Shown here one piece after another: positions 17,688 to 26,269 of a stretch of 64,000 bases of DNA. The notes beneath the pieces are model-generated. The model was not told the origin of the DNA. It did not search any database and saw nothing but the letters and a program-made list of their open reading frames with translations. Origin of the DNA: Bradyrhizobium australiense (GTDB taxonomy: Bacteria > Pseudomonadota > Alphaproteobacteria > Rhizobiales > Xanthobacteraceae); NCBI RefSeq assembly GCF_013114825.1, contig NZ_JAAVLX010000010.1, positions 265,960 through 329,959 of the forward strand. Reading direction: 5' to 3'. How positions within the stretch are numbered: the first letter of the stretch is position 1; the number at the start of each line of letters is the position of its first letter. A program made the position numbers and the translations under genes.

Positions 17688-17714
17688 AACGGTTCTGATT
17701 TCATCAGAACCGTT
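17688..17714. terminator. Bidirectional terminator between livF and the AGE gene
   Basis: Perfect 12-base arms AACGGTTCTGAT and ATCAGAACCGTT around a TTC loop. It lies 67 bases after the livF stop and 7 bases after the stop of the convergent gene, with an A-rich run on the left side (AAAATAAAAA) that becomes a U-tract on the minus strand. Confidence 0.8.
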
Positions 17715-17721
17715 CAGATGC

Positions 17722-18882
17722 TCAGCCAAGCACCTGCTCCGCTTCCGCAACCGCGCAAAGAACATGATAGAACGAAGACGCAGGAATGGTGGCGACCAGC
17801 GAGTTGCCGTCGCGGTCGAATTGATCGTACCAGCCGCCCGCGACGGGATGGCTAAGATAGTGCCGTTCGAGCCGCGCCAGCGCTGCGCGCGCTTGATCGG
17901 CTGCGCCTGCTTCCCCCGCCTCGGCCTGCGCGATCCACGCCTTGGCGATTTCGGTCTGCGGCCACAGCCGGCGCGTATGCCGCCTGATGTTGCCGTTGGC
18001 GTCGCCTTCGTCGACCAGGCAGCCGGTCGCCTCGTCGCGATAACGCAGCGCCGACGCCAGCAACTCGCCGCGGTAGCGCCCTGTGGGGCAGCCGGTGATG
18101 CGCTCGAATCCCCTCAACAGCCAGGCCCATTCCGCCTGATGTCCCGGCTCGACGCTGACCGGCTCGATCTTGGAAAAATCTTCCTCGAAATACTCGCCGA
18201 GCACCTGCCGCTGCTTATCGTAGAGGTTGGCGAGAAATACGGCGAACAAATCGCCGGCGCGGTTCTGGAACACCGTGTCGTGCGTCGCGTCGAACGCCGC
18301 GATCATCGCTTCGAACAGATGCATCTGCGGGTTCTGCCGGCGCGGCATCGATACCGGCAATCCCTCGTGAACGCCGCCGTGCGGCGAGCGCAACTGAGTA
18401 TCGATGAAATGACACAGCGCGTCGATCTCGGCGCGGATCTGCGCGTCACGATCCAGCCCATAGACGGTGGCAAGGGCGAGCAGAATAAAGGCGTGGTCGT
18501 AGGAATCGCGCAACGGGTCCAGCACAGTGCCATCAGGCTTAAGCTTGTGGACAAAACCAGGCTTGCCGTCGGGCGCTTTCGCCTTCGCCAGGAGCTGCTC
18601 CAGTCCCTTCAGCGCGATCGCGCGCCCGTGCGGATACCAGCCCATCTGCGCCGCCTTGGCGTAGCAATAGACCTGGCGCGCCTGCACGAAAACCCTGCGC
18701 GGCGCCAGGCGGTCTGCACGGCCGTCCGGAGCGAGCCGATCGATAAAGCCGCCGGCGACATCATCCCAACCCTCGGTCGACCACAGCGGCAAACAATGGT
18801 CGATCATACGAAGCTTCAGCCTCACGACGATATCGGCCGAATCCAGCGTGTCCGCCGCCGAAGCGGTATCTCTTTCAGCCAT
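17722..18882 (-). CDS. AGE-family epimerase/isomerase
   Basis: 386 residues from ATG 18882 (AGGGA upstream). It belongs to the N-acylglucosamine 2-epimerase / mannose isomerase family, an (alpha/alpha)6 barrel. Landmarks are LRDSYDHAFILLALATVYGL, MHLFEAMIAAFDATHD, PGHQAEWAWLLRGFERI and RRLWPQTEIAKAWI, with the conserved His residues of the barrel centre. Such proteins interconvert mannose, fructose or glucose, or epimerise N-acyl hexosamines. Which reaction occurs cannot be decided. It is transcribed towards livF and divergent from the PaaK-like gene across 92 bases. Confidence 0.85.
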   Translation of the reverse strand: MAERDTASAADTLDSADIVVRLKLRMIDHCLPLWSTEGWDDVAGGFIDRLAPDGRADRLAPRRVFVQARQVYCYAKAAQMGWYPHGRAIALKGLEQLLAKAKAPDGKPGFVHKLKPDGTVLDPLRDSYDHAFILLALATVYGLDRDAQIRAEIDALCHFIDTQLRSPHGGVHEGLPVSMPRRQNPQMHLFEAMIAAFDATHDTVFQNRAGDLFAVFLANLYDKQRQVLGEYFEEDFSKIEPVSVEPGHQAEWAWLLRGFERITGCPTGRYRGELLASALRYRDEATGCLVDEGDANGNIRRHTRRLWPQTEIAKAWIAQAEAGEAGAADQARAALARLERHYLSHPVAGGWYDQFDRDGNSLVATIPASSFYHVLCAVAEAEQVLG

Positions 18883-18974
18883 TGCGTTCCCTGGAACATC
18901 AACACCGGTAGAAGCCGTCTGATAGCACGTCAGAGGCGGCACGCAATCGGCCCTAATCTGCGGGATCATCAGCC

Positions 18975-20198
18975 ATGACCGATCATTACGACGCCCTTGA
19001 AACGCGCGAGCCGGCCAAACGCGAGGCGGAGCTATTTTCAAGGCTTCCGGACGTCCTGCGCAAGGCGCTCGCCGCGCCGGCCTATGCCGAGCGTCTGAAG
19101 GGCATCGATCCCGCTTCCGTGACCGGCCGCGCCGCGCTTGCTGAGTTGCCCGTGCTGCGCAAATCCGAACTCCCTGCCCTGCACAAGGCCGCGCCGCCCT
19201 TCGGCGGGTTCGTGGCCGGGACATTGGGGTCGTTCGGGCGGCTGTTTACCTCGCCGGGACCGATCTTCGAGCCCGAACCTGTCCATACCGACCCATGGCG
19301 TGGCGCGCGGGCGCTGTTCGCGGCGGGCTTCCGGCCCGGCGACGTGGTGCTCAACACCTTCAGTTACCATCTGACGCCGGGCGGCTTCATTTTCGACGCT
19401 TCGGCGCGGGCGCTGGGCTGCGCGGTGATTCCGGCCGGCCCCGGCAACACCGAGCAGCAGTTCGAACTGATCGAAGCCTATCGCCCGGTCGGCTATAGCG
19501 GCACGCCTGATTTCCTCAAGATTCTGCTCTATGCCGCCGCTAATGCCGGGCGCGATGTCTCCTCGATCAAGCGCGCGCTGGTTTCCGGCGCGGCGTTCCC
19601 GAAATCACTGCAGGACGAAGTCAGGTCGCGCGGCATCGATGCCTATCAGGCGTTCGGCACCGCCGACCTCGGCATGGTCGCGTTCGAAACCCCCGCGCGC
19701 GAAGGCATGGTCGTCAACGAGGACCTGATCATGGAGATCGTGCGTCCCGGCACCGGCGATCCCGTGGCGCCCGGCGACGTCGGCGAGATCGTCGTCACCT
19801 CGCTCGACCCGCAGCATCCCTGGATCCGCCTCGCGCTCGGCGACCTCACGGCAGCGCTGCCGGGGACCAGCCCGTGCGGACGCACCAACATGCGCATCAA
19901 GGGCTGGATGGGTCGCGCCGACCAGACCACCAAGGTCAAGGGCATGTTCGTGCGGCCCGAGCAGATCGCCGAGATCGGCAAGCGCCATCCGCAACTCGGA
20001 CGGCTGCGCCTCGTCGTCACCCGGTCCGGCGAGAGCGACGTGATGACGCTGAAGGCGGAATGCGCTTCACCCAGCGAAGCGCTACAGGGCGAACTCGCAG
20101 CAACGCTGCGCGCGGTGACAAAGCTCGGCGGCAATGTCGAACTGGTCGCAGTGGGCTCGCTGCCGAATGACGGCAAGGTGATCGCGGACGAGCGCTAA
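18975..20198 (+). CDS. Phenylacetate-CoA ligase-like AMP-binding enzyme
   Basis: 407 residues resembling PaaK-type ANL ligases, which convert aromatic acids to CoA esters. Visible: FTSPGPIFEPEP near the nucleotide loop, YSGTPDFLKILL, YQAFGTADLGMVAFET and the hinge GRADQTTKVKGMFVRPEQIA. The usual SSGTTG phosphate loop is weakly conserved (LGSFGRLFTSPGP). This may mean altered chemistry or simply family divergence. It sits beside the liv operon, so the two ligases may act on compounds it imports. There is no overlap with neighbours. Confidence 0.8.
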   Translation: MTDHYDALETREPAKREAELFSRLPDVLRKALAAPAYAERLKGIDPASVTGRAALAELPVLRKSELPALHKAAPPFGGFVAGTLGSFGRLFTSPGPIFEPEPVHTDPWRGARALFAAGFRPGDVVLNTFSYHLTPGGFIFDASARALGCAVIPAGPGNTEQQFELIEAYRPVGYSGTPDFLKILLYAAANAGRDVSSIKRALVSGAAFPKSLQDEVRSRGIDAYQAFGTADLGMVAFETPAREGMVVNEDLIMEIVRPGTGDPVAPGDVGEIVVTSLDPQHPWIRLALGDLTAALPGTSPCGRTNMRIKGWMGRADQTTKVKGMFVRPEQIAEIGKRHPQLGRLRLVVTRSGESDVMTLKAECASPSEALQGELAATLRAVTKLGGNVELVAVGSLPNDGKVIADER

Positions 20199-20285
20199 TC
20201 TTAGCGCCCGTTCCCGGTGCTCTCTTCCGCCTTTACTCATGTAGCCGGATGCGCTCATGCTTAATCCGTTCGCTGTCGTGTTAGA

Positions 20286-20355
20286 TTGGGTTCGTTCTGC
20301 CAAATTCTAAATGCGCTTTCTTCCTCGTTTTGTCGCTTGGGTTCGTTCTGCCAAA
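20286..20355. repeat. Two 19-base direct repeats
   Basis: TTGGGTTCGTTCTGCCAAA occurs at 20286-20304 and again at 20337-20355, exactly 51 bases apart, just downstream of the convergent unknown gene at 20359. The 51-base period is a multiple of three, so both copies encode LGSFCQ in one frame, but there is no convincing gene. I recall similar TTGGGTTCGTT repeats between genes in Bradyrhizobium; their role is unknown to me. Confidence 0.6.
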
Positions 20356-20358
20356 AAG

Positions 20359-20796
20359 TTATGAGAACACCTCCTTCAGAACTTCATCGTCTTGCCTGTA
20401 CTCGGCAAGAGCCTTTTTGCGCTTCGAACGAATACGCCGCTCATATCGGCCGATCTTTGCAGCCGCTCGAGCTAGCTCAATGCTTTGGATTGCTGTTTGA
20501 GCCCCTGCAAGCGCGGCAAGCACCTCGCTTTGCGCCGCTCGAATGCGCCTCAATTCTAAGCACGATTCCGCGAGCATATACGCGTGTTCGTACGACCGGA
20601 GATTATTCGAAGCACCGGATAAAATCCTCGCAAGATGCTCGACGTGTAACCGCCCAATTGGATCTCGGGTGATTGGGATGGAAAGACCGTGGCCCAACGC
20701 GTTCTTGGCTGAACGCGCCTTTCCTGCTTGAGTCCGCGGTCCGGTGCTCAGCTTCGCGTTGCGTTGGTTAGCTGAGACGCGACGACCGGAGATCAT
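20359..20796 (-). CDS. Hypothetical protein (STGPRT..GKARSAKNALGHG motif)
   Basis: 145 residues. It starts SANQRNAKLSTGPRTQAGKA followed by RSAKNALGHGLS, an N-terminal motif shared by a group of uncharacterised proteins in rhizobia and some planctomycetes. The rest is helical and basic (KIGRYERRIRSKRKKALAEY). No catalytic motif is seen. Its ATG overlaps the stop of the upstream gene (20793) by four bases, so the two are translationally coupled. A nucleic-acid-binding role would fit the charge, but this is a guess. Confidence 0.65.
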   Translation of the reverse strand: MISGRRVSANQRNAKLSTGPRTQAGKARSAKNALGHGLSIPITRDPIGRLHVEHLARILSGASNNLRSYEHAYMLAESCLELRRIRAAQSEVLAALAGAQTAIQSIELARAAAKIGRYERRIRSKRKKALAEYRQDDEVLKEVFS

Positions 20797-21461
20797 TCTT
20801 GGTCCTTACATGCGTGGCTCGTCTTCTCCTGTTGCGCGATTTTTGCCGATCGCTCGGCCTCGAGCTCGCGCTGCTCGTCATAGAAACGAAGCTTTGCGTC
20901 GTTGAGACGGACATAAAAATTCCGATAATTCTTCATCTCTCTCGTGATCGCCCGGACCTCCTTACGAGCCGACGCAAGCATCTTATCGATGAATCCGATT
21001 GCTTCCGCACTTTCAGTGAAAGCAAGCGCATGAAGCGCGTCCCCGTCATAGCCGTACGCTCTCAGACGCGTGTTCAGTTCGACATCGGTCGGATTCTTCA
21101 TCAGCGTCTGGCGCTCGGCCCGCGCTTTGACGCGCATCAAATGATTGGTGCCGGGTGTCCCCGCGTCGGGATGGGTCTTGGCGAGAGCTTTATCCAGCAC
21201 GTCTGCACGGGCAGTCGGAATGAGAGCATGCTTCAACAGCCGAAGCCGGCTGATTTCAAACCAGAGCGCAGCGAGCTCGACAACCCACATCCACTCCACG
21301 GTCTCTTCGGGACAAAGATCGATCACCATTCCTTCAAGCAGCTGATAGTACTGTTCGGGCTTTTCCCCCGGCAACAAGCGCGGCAGCGTCATTACCAATG
21401 ATACCAATTCCTCGGGCACATCGCGCTGATCGATCCAATACTCTGCGCCGTAGCGTTCCAT
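20793..21461 (-). CDS. Hypothetical protein, paralogue of the gene at 28249
   Basis: 222 residues, with an ideal GGAAGGAGG seven bases before ATG 21461. No known domain is recognised. Residues about 30-80 (LLPGEKPEQYYQLLEGMVID then EETVEWMWVVELAALWFEIS) and the later LRAYGYDGDALHALAF match the protein at 28249 (PLPGVSFEKYELM, TVIEWLLAIDVLELSWEIQR, LATYGYDSNAINTQVY). The C-terminus is charged and probably coiled coil. The two family members lie near the two ends of the accessory island. They are soluble proteins and not toxin-antitoxin types that I recognise. Confidence 0.75.
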   Translation of the reverse strand: MERYGAEYWIDQRDVPEELVSLVMTLPRLLPGEKPEQYYQLLEGMVIDLCPEETVEWMWVVELAALWFEISRLRLLKHALIPTARADVLDKALAKTHPDAGTPGTNHLMRVKARAERQTLMKNPTDVELNTRLRAYGYDGDALHALAFTESAEAIGFIDKMLASARKEVRAITREMKNYRNFYVRLNDAKLRFYDEQRELEAERSAKIAQQEKTSHACKDQE

Positions 21462-21645
21462 GAGGTAGCCTCCTTCCTGGTTAGCGGACTTAAACCCACG
21501 CAGGTATGGAGGCTCGACAGCTCAGACGTCTCTGCTGAAGTTATGGCGACAATTCCCTCTCATGACGGAGGCCCCAGGCCAGAGCGGACCTGATCAACCT
21601 AAGTTGGCCACCGCGTCAGCACGAAAAGGATCAGATGAAAGGCGC

Positions 21646-22467
21646 CTATGCCGTTGAAGGAGGGGAACTCGATGCGCTCGATCCCCGAAATCTGCGCCGG
21701 TACTCCTTCAGGTCCGAGGAGATCGCGATCCTCGCAATGTATGCGGCCGATAATGGTCCTCGCTCTCCGTAATGGTTCGGAAGCGACCTCAAATAGTCAT
21801 TGAGCGGGGCGATAACTTCTTCCAAAAATTCGATGAATGGCCCCGCTTCCACCTGCTTTGGTCGCCCGTTTCTGTCTGCACTTTGGACAGAGTGTCTCTT
21901 TATCCGTGGATTGAAGCGCAAGAATATCCCCCGAAGTTCGAACGCCAGATGCTCAACCATCAGCTTTTTTCGACGACCACGCCTGGCCTCGCCCTTCAAG
22001 CGATGCATCGCCTCCTTGGCGGCAATTCGAATCTGAGCGGGGGTTGGCCTCACTGGCGTCCATGGCTCAGTGACATCGAACCAAAATGTGCCTAGCGGTT
22101 CGTCTGCGCGCTGGTAAGACTGTGCCAAGCTGCCCAACGCCTCGGGCTCCACGCGCCTGGAGCCTACGAGGGACGGGTCCTGCTCAACAGCCCTCAGCGT
22201 TGCAATCAGACGGTGCGACGCCTTGAAGCCCCCATCCACGGCGATGGCAGCAGCCCTGGCGAGAATGCCAGCAATCTCCCGTATCAAATGGATCGACGCG
22301 AGATCTCCGATATATCCGGGTTCATCAGGAGTGCCGTACTCGAGATAAAAACCGACCTTCGAGAGTATCTGCACGCGGCGTCCCAATAAGTCAGCTTCAA
22401 TGGTCGCAGCGTCACTACTCCAATCGAAACTGACGTGGTCGAGTTCGGGTTCATACTTAACAGACAT
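21646..22467 (-). CDS. Hypothetical protein
   Basis: 273 residues from ATG 22467. I do not recognise a family. The N-terminal half is mixed (DHVSFDWSSDAATIEADLLG), the middle contains a Pro/Trp-rich patch (FDVTEPWTPVRPTPAQIRIA), and a basic stretch follows (HRLKGEARRGRRKKLMVEHL). The C-terminus is helical with a Ser-rich end. No transmembrane helix is seen. It is separated by 184 bases from the unknown pair downstream. The context is a mobile-element-like island. Confidence 0.55.
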   Translation of the reverse strand: MSVKYEPELDHVSFDWSSDAATIEADLLGRRVQILSKVGFYLEYGTPDEPGYIGDLASIHLIREIAGILARAAAIAVDGGFKASHRLIATLRAVEQDPSLVGSRRVEPEALGSLAQSYQRADEPLGTFWFDVTEPWTPVRPTPAQIRIAAKEAMHRLKGEARRGRRKKLMVEHLAFELRGIFLRFNPRIKRHSVQSADRNGRPKQVEAGPFIEFLEEVIAPLNDYLRSLPNHYGERGPLSAAYIARIAISSDLKEYRRRFRGSSASSSPPSTA

Positions 22468-22880
22468 GGCTGCTTGACCTATTCACGTAACAAGTGTTGA
22501 TCCTGTCAATCGCGGTCAGCCCTTCCGTCCAAAGATCGAGCGGTCGTTCATATTTCGACATGCACTGGCATAGCTACACTTTGAACGCTCTCTTTGTAGA
22601 AGCGCACGGCGGCGCGTGCTGTAGCCGCAACCCTAACAGCCGAGAACCGTACACAAACTAAAGAATGCTAGCCAAGAGCCTCTATGCACCTAATCTGATG
22701 CTATGTGGAAAGCTTGAGGACAAACGATCGGCGGGCAGCACCACAGCTTGCCATTTCGCGCGAATCAGGATGCCTTCACCGCTCTCCCAAGCCTTCGCTC
22801 GAATGCGCTGGCCTTGAGCCCGCAACTCGCAGGAGAATTGCAAGGCCTCTGCTGCCACCAGCGCCTGAGATTGCACGAAA
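22468..22880. other. Intergenic region, no gene supported
   Basis: 413 bases of lower-GC sequence. Short overlapping open frames on both strands lack ribosome sites and recognisable similarity. Nothing further is seen. Confidence 0.4.
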
Positions 22881-23222
22881 GTGTTGAACTTGAAACAAGA
22901 GGTCAAGCTGCTCAATGCGCAGCGCAAGATCCTGAGAACAGGATGCATGGCCTTGCGCGCGGTCCTCCGCGGTCCCGGCGGCAGCAACAAAGCCGAACAA
23001 TTAACTGAACTAAGTTCCGCTCTCCGGCGGATTTATAAGAGCTCGCTAATAGCCAATATTGAAGCCAACCAGACCATCGCAGAAGAAGCTGAGCTGCTTG
23101 TAGGCGATTATCTCGGCGAATTACCTGGCCTCGTGAAAGCCAACTCGCGCCTTTTGGAGACGTGCCTGCTTGCTATAAATCTGATGGATGAAGCCCGTCA
23201 TCACCTGCAGGGCAACAAATAG
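22881..23222 (+). CDS. Small helical hypothetical protein
   Basis: 113 residues from GTG 22881, with no clear ribosome site. The composition is protein-like and strongly helical (LSSALRRIYKSSLIANIEAN, QTIAEEAELLVGDYLGELPG), ending EARHHLQGNK. No family is recognised. An overlapping frame from 22748 is Arg/Gln-rich and less convincing. It could be a small regulatory protein of the island or a spurious frame. Confidence 0.4.
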   Translation: MLNLKQEVKLLNAQRKILRTGCMALRAVLRGPGGSNKAEQLTELSSALRRIYKSSLIANIEANQTIAEEAELLVGDYLGELPGLVKANSRLLETCLLAINLMDEARHHLQGNK

Positions 23223-23389
23223 GCCGAGCGTGGCTCTTCCGCTCACAGCGGAGCTCGTCGCCCGCCATCCCCAGAATTTCGAAGCCCGGGTGAAAAGACT
23301 GCTCGGCCCAGTGCCGGAGATGCGGGAATCCAGAGCACCGGTCGCCACGAATGCCTCGAAGTGTCGTGAGTTGGCCCACCGCGGCTTGG

Positions 23390-23610
23390 AACATTAACGT
23401 CATAGACTAGGACGCAATCAAAACCTGCGCGTTCCGATGAACGTCAGCGATAAACTCCTTGAGACAATCGCTCCAACCTATTCCAAAACGGCTAAGGCCT
23501 TCATCGGCATGGGTGCGGACGATTGTAAGCCCTCGGCTTGCGGCATACGCCGCAATCAGCTCAGCTTGGTTCGAGTATTTCTGGTGGTCGGAGGACATGC
23601 GCACATACTA
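23390..23610 (-). pseudogene. Serine recombinase (resolvase) relic
   Basis: Reading the minus strand, YVRMSSDHQKYSNQAELIAA continues as YAASRGLTIVRTHADEGLSR, the N-terminal catalytic domain of large serine recombinases (normally YVRMSTEHQ..ENQ..AI..YA..RGL.IVRTY.DEG.SG). A stop lies one codon before the Tyr, and the ENQ motif has lost residues. The frame ends at 23407, while the next expected segment (FDCVLVYDV) appears in another frame at about 23422-23396. It is therefore a frameshifted remnant, marking past mobile DNA. Confidence 0.75.
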
Positions 23611-23708
23611 CGCAGCCCGAACGGGCCGCTCTGTCGCTCCACAGAATTGGTAGCTCCGGTTGCACGACTTCACCTCGCTAACGGCGAACCGATTTGGTGC
23701 TGGGCTGA

Positions 23709-25795
23709 GGCTATCCGCTGAAAGCCCCGCCGCAGGGTTGGGGCGCTTTCAAACCGGACGCGCAAACGGCGGCCGGCACCTATCTGCCGGCAGAAGCCCT
23801 CGTCACGGTGGCGCTCGCCGACCCCTCCTATCCGCTCCAACAGGTACTCGATACCACCTTCCACGAGGCGTTCCACGCGCTCGAGGACCGGATTCTTACC
23901 GATCAGGAAATGGAGGTGCTGAAGCGCGAGGACGCGCGGCTGCGCGAGATCGTGCAGAAGGCGTACGGCTTCTCCAATGAGGAGATCAAGTCCATCGCAG
24001 GCTTCGAGATCCGGGCGATGGCGTTCGAGTATTATGCCTCGATGCGCGCGCGGCTTGCACGCGCCAGGCGTCCACATCGGCAGGGCAACAAGCTCTTGGA
24101 CAAGTACGGCTCCGACAATTTCGAGGTCGAGATCCTCGCCTACGTCACCGAGCGCACGGTTGACGCCAAGATGTGGGATCTGAACGCCACCAAGCTCAAG
24201 ATGATTAACGGCATCCGGAAGTACGACGGTGCCTTCACCATGGAGTTCGAGGACGAAGACTCGGTCGGCATGACCGAGATCGCCGCGCCCTCGCCTCCGG
24301 CGACCCGCTTCTGTTGGAGCGGGTTAAACTGATGGCCGAGATCGACAAGCTGGAAATCCTTGAGCGGGCGCACCGCCGCAAGATGTTCGGCATCGACGAC
24401 TCGATCTTCGAGCTTGAGAACGCCGAGAAGCACTATCCGGCACGCATCGAGGCTGGTCTTGCCAAGGCCGCGCAGATCCGGGACGCGATCGCGACCATGC
24501 GGCGCGACGCCGGCGGGCGGGCTGTCAGCGTCGAGGGCAAGACCTACAACAACCGGCTTGGGGCCAACAACGCGGTTGAGGCGGAGATCGAGCGCCAGAA
24601 GGCAGGCGACGAGAACGCCAAGTATGCGCTGAACATCAACGGCCAGCGCGTCACCAACAAGGAGATGGCGCAGGCGATCCTGAATGAAGCCATCGGCGAT
24701 AGCCTACCGGTAGAAGCCACGATCGGCGGCGAAGTGCTGCGCTCGCGCTCCGCCATCGCCAAGACGCTTGCGGCCAGGGCGACCGAGCTTCTGCAGCAGA
24801 CCAGCCGGGATAGCAACAAGCCGGTGAACATCGGCACGATGCTGGGCTATCGGTTGAGCTTTGGCGAGTTTCCCGAGCAGCAGGCCATTTCGCTGACGCT
24901 GTCGGACGGCGACGTGACGATGGTGGATATCGAGCAGAGGTTCGGGCGCGACACCAAGGGCTTTGTACCTCAGACCACCCGGGCACTGTTCGACAAGCTG
25001 GAAACGGAGGCCGAGAACGAATCCGAGTTCACCGGCCGCTGCATGCGATCGAAGATCGAGGAAGCCGAGCGGCGGCTGCCGAGCCTGCGGGAAGAGCGGA
25101 GCAAGCCGTTCGCCAAGGCCGACGACCTGAAATCGTTCCGCGATCGCCTCGAAGAGGTCATCAAGATCCTCGACCAGCGGACCAAGGAAGCCGAGAGCGG
25201 CCGGCTGACGGGCGAGCAGGCGTCGATCGCGCGGTTTTCAATCGTCCGCCGCTCGTCATCCCTCACAGGGGCAGAGGTCGATGCGCCCGAGTTGCTCCAG
25301 CAGTTACAGCTTCCGCATAATCGGTTCTGGGCCAACTACACGGTGCTTTCGAAGAAGCACCCCGAGGCGTTCTCCTCACCCGAGCAAGTGCGCGACCATG
25401 TCGAGAGCGTGCTGTCCGCCCCAGACGTCGCGATCCCCCAGCGAAGCGGCAATATCGACATCGTGAAACGCGCTGACGTGGACCGGATGATCGGCTTCCG
25501 CGCTCATCTCAAGAACGGCCGGTACCAGATCTCGACCGCTTACGTCCTCGAGCCGGGGCAATTGGAGCGCATGAAAAGCGGCGCGGCCCATGCCGGGGCG
25601 ACGGTCTTGGAGTTAACTTCCAAGGATCACTTGTCCGGTCAGGGCCGCATCGACGAATATAACCGCGTAGCCGGTGCTGGACAAGCTCCCCGCAGGATGA
25701 CGCCCGAGGCCCGCGCCAACCTCGAACTCGCGCTGACCGATGTGGTGCGGAAGATAACCGGTCTTGGCATCAACGTCCGGTTCGTCGACATCTAA
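23709..25795 (+). pseudogene. Remnant of a phage/ICE helicase 'polyvalent' megaprotein
   Basis: From about 23709 the frame reads a zincin-like segment (TTFHEAFHALEDRIL, with HEAFH metal-binding motif, then VQKAYGFSNEEIKSIAGFEI). It passes abruptly near 24060 into the tail of an SNF2-type helicase (RQGNKLLDKYGSDNFEVEIL, YVTERTVDAKMWDLNATKLK). A frameshift near 24290 moves the text to the next frame, which runs to 25795 as the helical C-terminal part (ERVKLMAEIDKLEILERAH, VKRADVDRMIGFRAHLKNGR). Intact relatives are giant proteins of phages and integrative elements. Here most domains are deleted. The 493-residue downstream part could still be translated. Confidence 0.65.
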
Positions 25796-25942
25796 TCGCT
25801 GACGGAAAACGCGGTGTTTACGACTCTGCGCTAGTTGACACTTAGATTAGTCGTTATTCTTGCAAGTGCTGGTCAGTTGCTCGCAGACAGCTGGCGCTTG
25901 TTTCAAACTGTCCTGTGTTGAGTCCGGCAAAGACGCCCAGCG

Positions 25943-26218
25943 CTACCGTGGTGTCGGTTTGCTTAGCCGAACACCAGGACCTCCGCCGTTTTCGTCTATG
26001 AATTGAACTCCGGCGTTTTCTAGCGCCTGCCGAATGGCGCGCTGATTTGCGGCCGTCATTGACGTCACGCCGTCCTCTGATTCCGCCCGCCGAATCGTAT
26101 TTGCGCCGACGGCCGACTCCTCCGCCAACTCCGCTGCACTCCACCTTAGGAGAGCACGAGCGGCGCGAATCTGCGCGCCAAAAAGAGTTTCGTTTCGCCG
26201 CTTGACATTTTCTACCAT
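25943..26218 (-). CDS. XRE-family helix-turn-helix repressor, predicted leaderless
   Basis: 91 residues from ATG 26218. The helix-turn-helix is LFGAQIRAARALLRWSAAEL followed by AEESAVGANTIRRAE, and then the common C-terminal ending AIRQALENAGVQFIDENGG. There is no Shine-Dalgarno sequence. Instead a TTCAAA-N17-TAAAAT promoter on the minus strand places the transcription start at the A of the ATG. It is divergent from the exonuclease operon, whose promoter overlaps this start, so it probably represses both. The arrangement recalls lambda cI, but the protein has no LexA-type peptidase domain. Confidence 0.8.
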   Translation of the reverse strand: MVENVKRRNETLFGAQIRAARALLRWSAAELAEESAVGANTIRRAESEDGVTSMTAANQRAIRQALENAGVQFIDENGGGPGVRLSKPTPR

Positions 26219-26256
26219 ATGGGTAATTTTACACCATGTGAGCATTATTTTGAACT
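26202..26256. promoter_or_regulatory. Overlapping divergent promoters with operator-like inverted repeat
   Basis: Plus strand: TTGACA (26202-26207), 16-base spacer, TAATTT (26224-26229), driving the exonuclease-ERF operon. Minus strand: TTCAAA (complement of 26249-26254), 17-base spacer, TAAAAT (complement of 26226-26231), driving the XRE gene without a leader. The imperfect inverted repeat TACCATATGGGTA (26213-26225) lies in the plus-strand spacer and spans the XRE start. A protein bound here would block the operon promoter. Confidence 0.55.
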
Positions 26257-26269
26257 TTAGGAGCATAGA

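Noticed and set aside
17611..18978. Plus-strand open frame of 455 codons opposite the AGE epimerase.
   Set aside because: The opposite strand has a recognisable protein family with a ribosome site. This frame is Arg-rich shadow and runs through the terminator hairpin.
20286..20355. The 19-base repeats as a CRISPR array.
   Set aside because: Only two units, no further repeats and no cas genes. The repeat is too short.
22748..23008. Plus-strand 86-codon frame overlapping the small helical gene.
   Set aside because: Arg/Gln-rich, no ribosome site, less protein-like than the overlapping frame from 22881.
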